Source of the DNA: MPNP01 sp965116235
GTDB lineage: Bacteria > Pseudomonadota > Alphaproteobacteria > Rhodobacterales > Rhodobacteraceae
Direction: 5' to 3'
DNA: 64,000 nt
Assembly: GCA_965116235.1 (NCBI GenBank)
Contig: OZ220496.1
Span: 2,666,001-2,730,000, forward strand
The notes under the pieces are model-generated. The model was not told the DNA's origin. It made no database searches and was given only the letters and a program-made list of their open reading frames with translations. A program made the position numbers and the translations under genes. Below, in pieces: positions 60,801-64,000 of the stretch (its first letter is position 1; each line of letters starts with the position of its first letter).

Positions 60801-61479
60801 AGTGTTGATCGGCATGCGCGTCATGGGTCAACCCTTTTCCATCGTCATGACCGGGCTTGGTGTCGTTGCCTTGGCCGGTATCGTCGTCAATCACAACATC
60901 GTTCTGATCGACACCTACAATGAGCTTTCCCGCTACATGCCAAGAATCAAGGCCATCGTGAAAACGATTGAAGCCCGAATCCGACCTGTCCTTCTGACCA
61001 GCATCACCACTATGGCGGGGCTGACTCCCATGATGCTCGGCGTTTCGCTAAACTTTAACGACGGCGGCTATACGATCGGAGCCCCTTCATCGAGCTGGTG
61101 GGTCCCCTTTGCCACGACGGTGATATTTGGCCTCGGCACATCGGTCTTGCTTACGCTTGCCTTCACCCCGGCCATGCTGGCCTTGGGAGTATGGATTTCG
61201 AAGGGTGCCTACAACTCGACAAGTGCTTTGGCGTCTTGGCTGACAGGCCGCAACAGCCAGATTTCCCTAGATCGCAAATTGCGCCTAACCACCTCAAAAT
61301 TACCCCAAATCAATATTGACTGGGATCAGTTTCAGCAGGTGCTGATGCCTCTGCCACAGCAAAACAGGGCTCTTGAGAATGAAAGGGTTGTCGTTGAGGG
61401 CGTTGAAGTACCACCTGAGACCGGTGACGAAAGCCCTTCTCAACCGGATTCCGTTCCCGATACTCGAAACAAGCCGTGA
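57835..61479 (+). CDS. RND efflux pump inner-membrane subunit, long variant
   Basis: 1214 residues, longer than the usual ~1030 of AcrB-like pumps. It has the normal N-terminal TM1 and porter domain (PNIEIPNYFVSVVYQGISAE, DRAKVEFPPGYNEPSVTEF). TM4 carries GMLVDSAIVVVE with Asp402 but Ser403 where AcrB has a second Asp. TM10 has VVNHNIVLID, with His1020 in the place of AcrB Lys940. Extra hydrophobic segments occur near residues 511-570, and a proline/acid-rich tail of about 75 residues follows the last helix. It is coupled to the adaptor gene upstream. No outer-membrane channel gene is present. Confidence 0.9.
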   Translation: MKSIVDWSTRHPRMIMAIVVATFAMGVLSYINLPKEGAPNIEIPNYFVSVVYQGISAEDSEKLLVKPLEEELQDLEGLKNMGSTAAEGYAGINLEFDFGLDRAKTLAEIRERVDRAKVEFPPGYNEPSVTEFSFARFPVLILTLSGQVPERTLQSIAEDLKSALERLPPVLEIGLSGDRNEMIEVRVDPILLSVYDITANDLNAVLSRNNLLVSAGSVTTETGSFAVKIPSSFNQLADVENLVIKSVRDKNIVLSDIADIRLTFEDRLGFARHNGQPTLALQVIKKKDTNQIETVELVRSQAQTFIDNLPPELQDSISLDFIQDQGVGVKNMIDRLESAVLTAICVVMIIVLATIGLKSALLVGFAIPTSFLICSIFLSFLGLSLSNMVAFGLILSVGMLVDSAIVVVELADKKMREGLRPMQAYTASAKRMFWPVISSTATTLCAFLPLLFWPGMAGQFMGTLPVTIIFVLSAALIVALVFLPVVGGLVGHMSDKLDRLSIHLSNLRLPFRLALLLIVAALVYVATSGLLSTMLAPPHSQAGSFPAALFSGIGFGLSVLMLSIVASSFKRAGSSSAAEFAGKVGHSWVGKITRFIIGNPVMPVVVIVGTLLFIVLVFMDYGQNNRGVRFFVDSEPERVGIDVLARGNINLEEKDYLVQYIEERVNQADGISSIFSTAGSSGLSGGERGPIDAVGNIQLEFDQWEDRQLMGESVQDSRSIISDIEQKIQNPAGVKVSFAQDTNGPSQGKPLNLRVKGRDWEQLLETVEKIRTKFDETKGLVFVEDTRPLQGIDWLVDIDLEKAASFGADVLTIGNVIRMTTQGVVIDTVRLESTADELDVRVRFPEEYRTLSALENLRIQTNQGPVPASNFLSIKPARQVEQISRHNGERYFEISADIIPGLTNDAGVPIRPNERVAVLSEWLTENLEKDSGITWEWTGDQIEQNESQQFLIIAFLGALGLMFAILLAQFNSFYSSILVLSAVVMSLAGVLIGMRVMGQPFSIVMTGLGVVALAGIVVNHNIVLIDTYNELSRYMPRIKAIVKTIEARIRPVLLTSITTMAGLTPMMLGVSLNFNDGGYTIGAPSSSWWVPFATTVIFGLGTSVLLTLAFTPAMLALGVWISKGAYNSTSALASWLTGRNSQISLDRKLRLTTSKLPQINIDWDQFQQVLMPLPQQNRALENERVVVEGVEVPPETGDESPSQPDSVPDTRNKP

Positions 61480-61558
61480 CTTCTCGAAAGGCACCGAGAC
61501 CAGCATCTCTCGCTTGACTGAATGAACGCAGGGCATCGACGGCCTCCACCGTCGCGGG

Positions 61559-63592
61559 TCACGGGTTTTCGCTGGGAACAGCGAAGATCTGGCCGGGAAA
61601 GATCAGATCCGGGTCGTCGATCTGATCCTTGTTGGCTTCATAGATCCGAACATAGAGACGACCGAGACCATAGTTTCGTCGGGAGATTCCCCACAAGGTA
61701 TAGCCCTTTTGGACCGTGACAAGCGCGGCAATCGGTTCAGCTTCGGGATTCTGATCTTGAACAGCCCGAACCCTCCGGGGTTCTTCAATGCGCAGGGGCG
61801 TGTGAACACTCTGTATCGAATTGCCCAGGTCATCCACTTCGAAAATCGACAGTTCATACGTTCCGGGGACAACACTGTTCAAAGAGACAGACCATCTGCT
61901 ATCGTTACCAATTCGGGAAGAGGCCACTTCACTGTCGTCCAGTTCGATCCTGGTCATGTTGCGCGGCGTACCTCGACCCTGCAGCAAGACATAACCGTTC
62001 GCATCGTAAGCCAGCGTTTCCAGAAGTTCCCTAGGCCCGTCATTCACGATCGCAATCCCGTCATCTCCTTCCGAAATCCTTATGTTCTGCACAGCCATCA
62101 TCTCAACGCCATTGACGATCAACGGTGTCAACGCAATGTACACGCTATCCACCGAAAAGACCTTGCTACCGTCAGCGTTCAAAGCCGCTAAAGTCAGCTT
62201 TTGAGGCTGTTCGGACAATTCAGCAAAGAAGATGGCTGTAAACTCGCCTTTCGAGGAGGTTGTCTCTTCGGTCTGAACCATGGCGTCAAGCAGGATCTGA
62301 ACGGGAATTTCGGGCGAGGTTCGACCGGCCACCACGATGATTCCGCTCGGATCAACTGAAACGGCATCAAATTGAGGAATCTGGACGTTCTCGAATGAAG
62401 TGCCCGCGGATTCGTCCGGAGGCAAAGTTGGCAGTGGGGCCATGGCTATCTGTTCGGCCTGGGCTGGCACTGGCGGCTGCCGTTCATCGTGCGGGTCCGG
62501 AATCTCTCCAACTAAAGAGGACTTCTCCTCAGCAATGGGATGACCGGCATCAAGAACTGCCCTGCCCTCGTCGACCACCATGGGCTGATCGGCAGAGACT
62601 TCTGGAGAAGCATCCATGCCGGCTTCAATATCTTCTTTCGGAAGTGGTGGCAGTCCGATAATTGTCGCTTCCGACTCCGGATTGGCAATATCGATTTCTC
62701 CATCAGCCATGTCGTCGGGCAGTTCGGTCGTGAGGCTGGAAGAGGCCAGTTCATTTTCGACCCTTGTCGGTTGTTCCGTGATTACTTTCACTGATTCTGA
62801 AGGCTTTTCTTTTTTGTCGCTTTCATCCATTGAGGACGAAGCCGTTGGGGCAGGCGCCGTTTCCTTCGCTGCGGGCTCAATTATGCTTTCGACACGATCC
62901 TCATCCGCGGCGTTCACTGATTCTGAAGTCACCCCACTCTGATCCAACGGCTCAGATTGAACAACAACAATGATCTCTTTGGAGTCTGACGTCGGATCTT
63001 CAACAGCCGGTCCCCGAGGGGAAGGCAGCTCCTTTTTGGGCACTGCCGACACTTCCTCTGCTGAAGCCGGCGATTTCTCAACAATGGCTTCACCCGCATC
63101 TGCAGTCGGCTCGGAAGCAATTGCCTTTTCATCCGTTTCCACAGGCTGAACGGCAACAATCACCTCCGCGGAATCCGACACCAGTTCCGTGATCATTTCT
63201 TCTTGAGAGGAAGGCGCCTCCTCTTCTGGCATTGCCGACACTTCCGCTACTGAAGCAAGCGGCTTTTCAACACTGACCTCGCCTGTGTCGGCCGTCACCT
63301 CCTCAAAATCCTTGAGAGGTTCTGCAACCCTCTCTTCTACGGGCCCTCTTTCCTCGGCCTCAGCTTCGTCAGCATTTGCAATCTGTTCAGTGACAGCTAG
63401 ACTCTCGGCAATCTCCTCTTGAGTCGAGGAAATTTCAGCACCCTCCGGTATCGATACTTCCTCAACCGGTTCAACATCGACCGTATCATCGGCCGGATAC
63501 ACGAACGCCAGGACAACAGCAAGCAGAATTACGGCACCGACAGCAATTCCGAGTATGGGTCGACTGGTCAATCTTCTGGTTTCTGCCATCAA
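61559..63592 (-). CDS. LysM-domain protein with acidic repeat region
   Basis: 677 residues. A single N-terminal membrane helix (ILGIAVGAVILLAVVLAFVY, residues 13-32) is followed by about 370 residues that are very rich in Glu, Ala, Ser and Val and probably disordered. Within it two 63-residue units, 100-162 and 163-225, are clearly tandem copies (TADTGEVSVEK / TADAGEAIVEK; AEVSAMP / EEVSAVP). Next come Ig-like segments (DAVSVDPSGIIVVAGRTSPE; RIELDDSEVASSRIGNDSRW). The C-terminus is a LysM domain, VQKGYTLWGISRRNYG to DLIFPGQIFAVP, predicted to bind peptidoglycan. It probably spans periplasm from membrane to wall. Confidence 0.85.
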   Translation of the reverse strand: MMAETRRLTSRPILGIAVGAVILLAVVLAFVYPADDTVDVEPVEEVSIPEGAEISSTQEEIAESLAVTEQIANADEAEAEERGPVEERVAEPLKDFEEVTADTGEVSVEKPLASVAEVSAMPEEEAPSSQEEMITELVSDSAEVIVAVQPVETDEKAIASEPTADAGEAIVEKSPASAEEVSAVPKKELPSPRGPAVEDPTSDSKEIIVVVQSEPLDQSGVTSESVNAADEDRVESIIEPAAKETAPAPTASSSMDESDKKEKPSESVKVITEQPTRVENELASSSLTTELPDDMADGEIDIANPESEATIIGLPPLPKEDIEAGMDASPEVSADQPMVVDEGRAVLDAGHPIAEEKSSLVGEIPDPHDERQPPVPAQAEQIAMAPLPTLPPDESAGTSFENVQIPQFDAVSVDPSGIIVVAGRTSPEIPVQILLDAMVQTEETTSSKGEFTAIFFAELSEQPQKLTLAALNADGSKVFSVDSVYIALTPLIVNGVEMMAVQNIRISEGDDGIAIVNDGPRELLETLAYDANGYVLLQGRGTPRNMTRIELDDSEVASSRIGNDSRWSVSLNSVVPGTYELSIFEVDDLGNSIQSVHTPLRIEEPRRVRAVQDQNPEAEPIAALVTVQKGYTLWGISRRNYGLGRLYVRIYEANKDQIDDPDLIFPGQIFAVPSENP

Positions 63593-63679
63593 AATAAATG
63601 CTCAAAAATCGTGCGACAACCGGTAATCAACAAGCCCATATAATGTGAGCTTTTTCGTAATTTTCACAGGATTTAGTTA

Positions 63680-64000
63680 ATGACGCAAAACAATAATTCA
63701 AATCCCAATTATACGATCTGTGTTTTCTGTGGCTCAAATCCCGGCAACCGGACGCACTACCGATCGCTTGCCGAACGGTTTGGCCAAGCCATAGCCAGAG
63801 AAGGGTGGGGATTGATCTATGGCGCCGGGAAGTCGGGCCTGATGGGAACTCTGGCCCGTTCAGTCTTGAACTCTTCAGGGCATGCCATGGGCGTCATTCC
63901 AAGCAAATTTCCCGATGAGGTGCAACCCGGACTGACCTATACCATCAAGACGACGAATATTCAGGAACGCAAGAGCGTCATGTTCAATTGCTCTGACGCC
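63680..64000 (+). CDS. LOG family / TIGR00730 Rossmann-fold protein (3' partial)
   Basis: First 107 codons of a gene that runs past the window end. Segments typical of LOG/YvdD-type nucleoside-5'-monophosphate phosphoribohydrolases are visible: TICVFCGSNPGNRTHYRSLA, then GLIYGAGKSGLMGTLARSVL, VIPSKFPDE and the ERKSVMF helix that begins the active-site region. The PGGxGTxxE motif that would confirm activity lies beyond the end. GYGGGxxGLMG is the common form; here it is IYGAGKSGLMG. The ATG at 63680 has an AGG about 10 bases upstream. It is divergent from the LysM gene. Confidence 0.88.
   Translation, partial: MTQNNNSNPNYTICVFCGSNPGNRTHYRSLAERFGQAIAREGWGLIYGAGKSGLMGTLARSVLNSSGHAMGVIPSKFPDEVQPGLTYTIKTTNIQERKSVMFNCSDA

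Noticed and set aside
61537..61554. Small hairpin between the RND pump and LysM genes as a bidirectional terminator
   Set aside because: Only a six-base stem and no clear T-run on either side.
1..64000. CRISPR array, prophage, integrase, restriction or toxin-antitoxin genes
   Set aside because: No regularly spaced direct repeats and no protein with corresponding motifs were found in the window.

Overview
The window reads as a chromosomal segment of an alphaproteobacterium of moderate GC content (roughly half G+C by eye; not computed). Support for that class comes from gene orders usual there: a ccmABCDG cytochrome c maturation block without ccmE, ccmF or ccmH; the run YfgM-like - bamB - der; a dnaB - alr - mlaE - mlaF - cvpA - SDR run; and an infC gene that probably uses a non-AUG start. 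The order within the class cannot be decided from this sequence.

Layout. 1-1822: end of a dipeptide/oligopeptide-type ABC importer (two permeases, the first cut by the window edge). 1866-4900: pntA-pntB proton-translocating transhydrogenase, reverse strand. 5083-14105: an SDR and a sugar-utilisation region with an importer (ATPase on the reverse strand; binding protein and two permeases forward), a GH4 enzyme with the CHSV motif of alpha-galactosidases and a GH2 beta-glycosidase. 14134-16823: tRNA-Thr(TGT), a lone ferric-iron-type permease and an alpha/beta hydrolase. 17726-20341: thrS-infC. 20359-22124: a lipid A type acyltransferase and an EamA transporter. 22287-26117: a four-gene unit (HpaB-like flavin monooxygenase, a flavin reductase fused to a LysR effector-binding domain, RidA, DUF1028). 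26247-32243: a polyamine-type ABC importer in one operon with a 6-S-cysteinyl-FMN/4Fe-4S amine dehydrogenase whose substrate-pocket residues look like histamine dehydrogenase. 32525-36087: DUF1223 protein and aconitase. 36768-41202: ccmABCDG-pyrC-pyrE, tightly overlapped. 41443-42337: a small inverted-repeat element that appears to have cut off the start of an ankyrin-repeat gene. 42912-48848: dnaB, alr, mlaEF, cvpA and an SDR. 49519-52290: a GC-rich autotransporter gene. 52837-56335: der, bamB, YfgM-like. 56705-61479: an RND efflux adaptor and pump. 61559-63592: a LysM protein. 63680-end: start of a LOG-family gene.

The most striking feature is the autotransporter. The two longest G/C homopolymers I see in the window both lie at its 5' end. 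A run of 10 G (coding strand) sits in the spacer between a plausible -35 and -10. A run of 9 G lies inside the leader, directly after a good Shine-Dalgarno and ATG. With 9 G the leader hits a stop at once and is out of frame with the 847-codon barrel ORF. With 10 (or 7) G it would join in frame and restore a complete signal peptide. This has the form of a two-level phase-variable surface protein, seen here in the translational OFF state.

The other noteworthy systems are the flavin reductase-LysR domain fusion beside an HpaB-type monooxygenase, which suggests an effector-gated reductase, and the polyamine importer coupled to a histamine-dehydrogenase-like enzyme, which suggests uptake and oxidation of a small (poly)amine. 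All function calls come from reading motifs and remembered family features; no database search was run.
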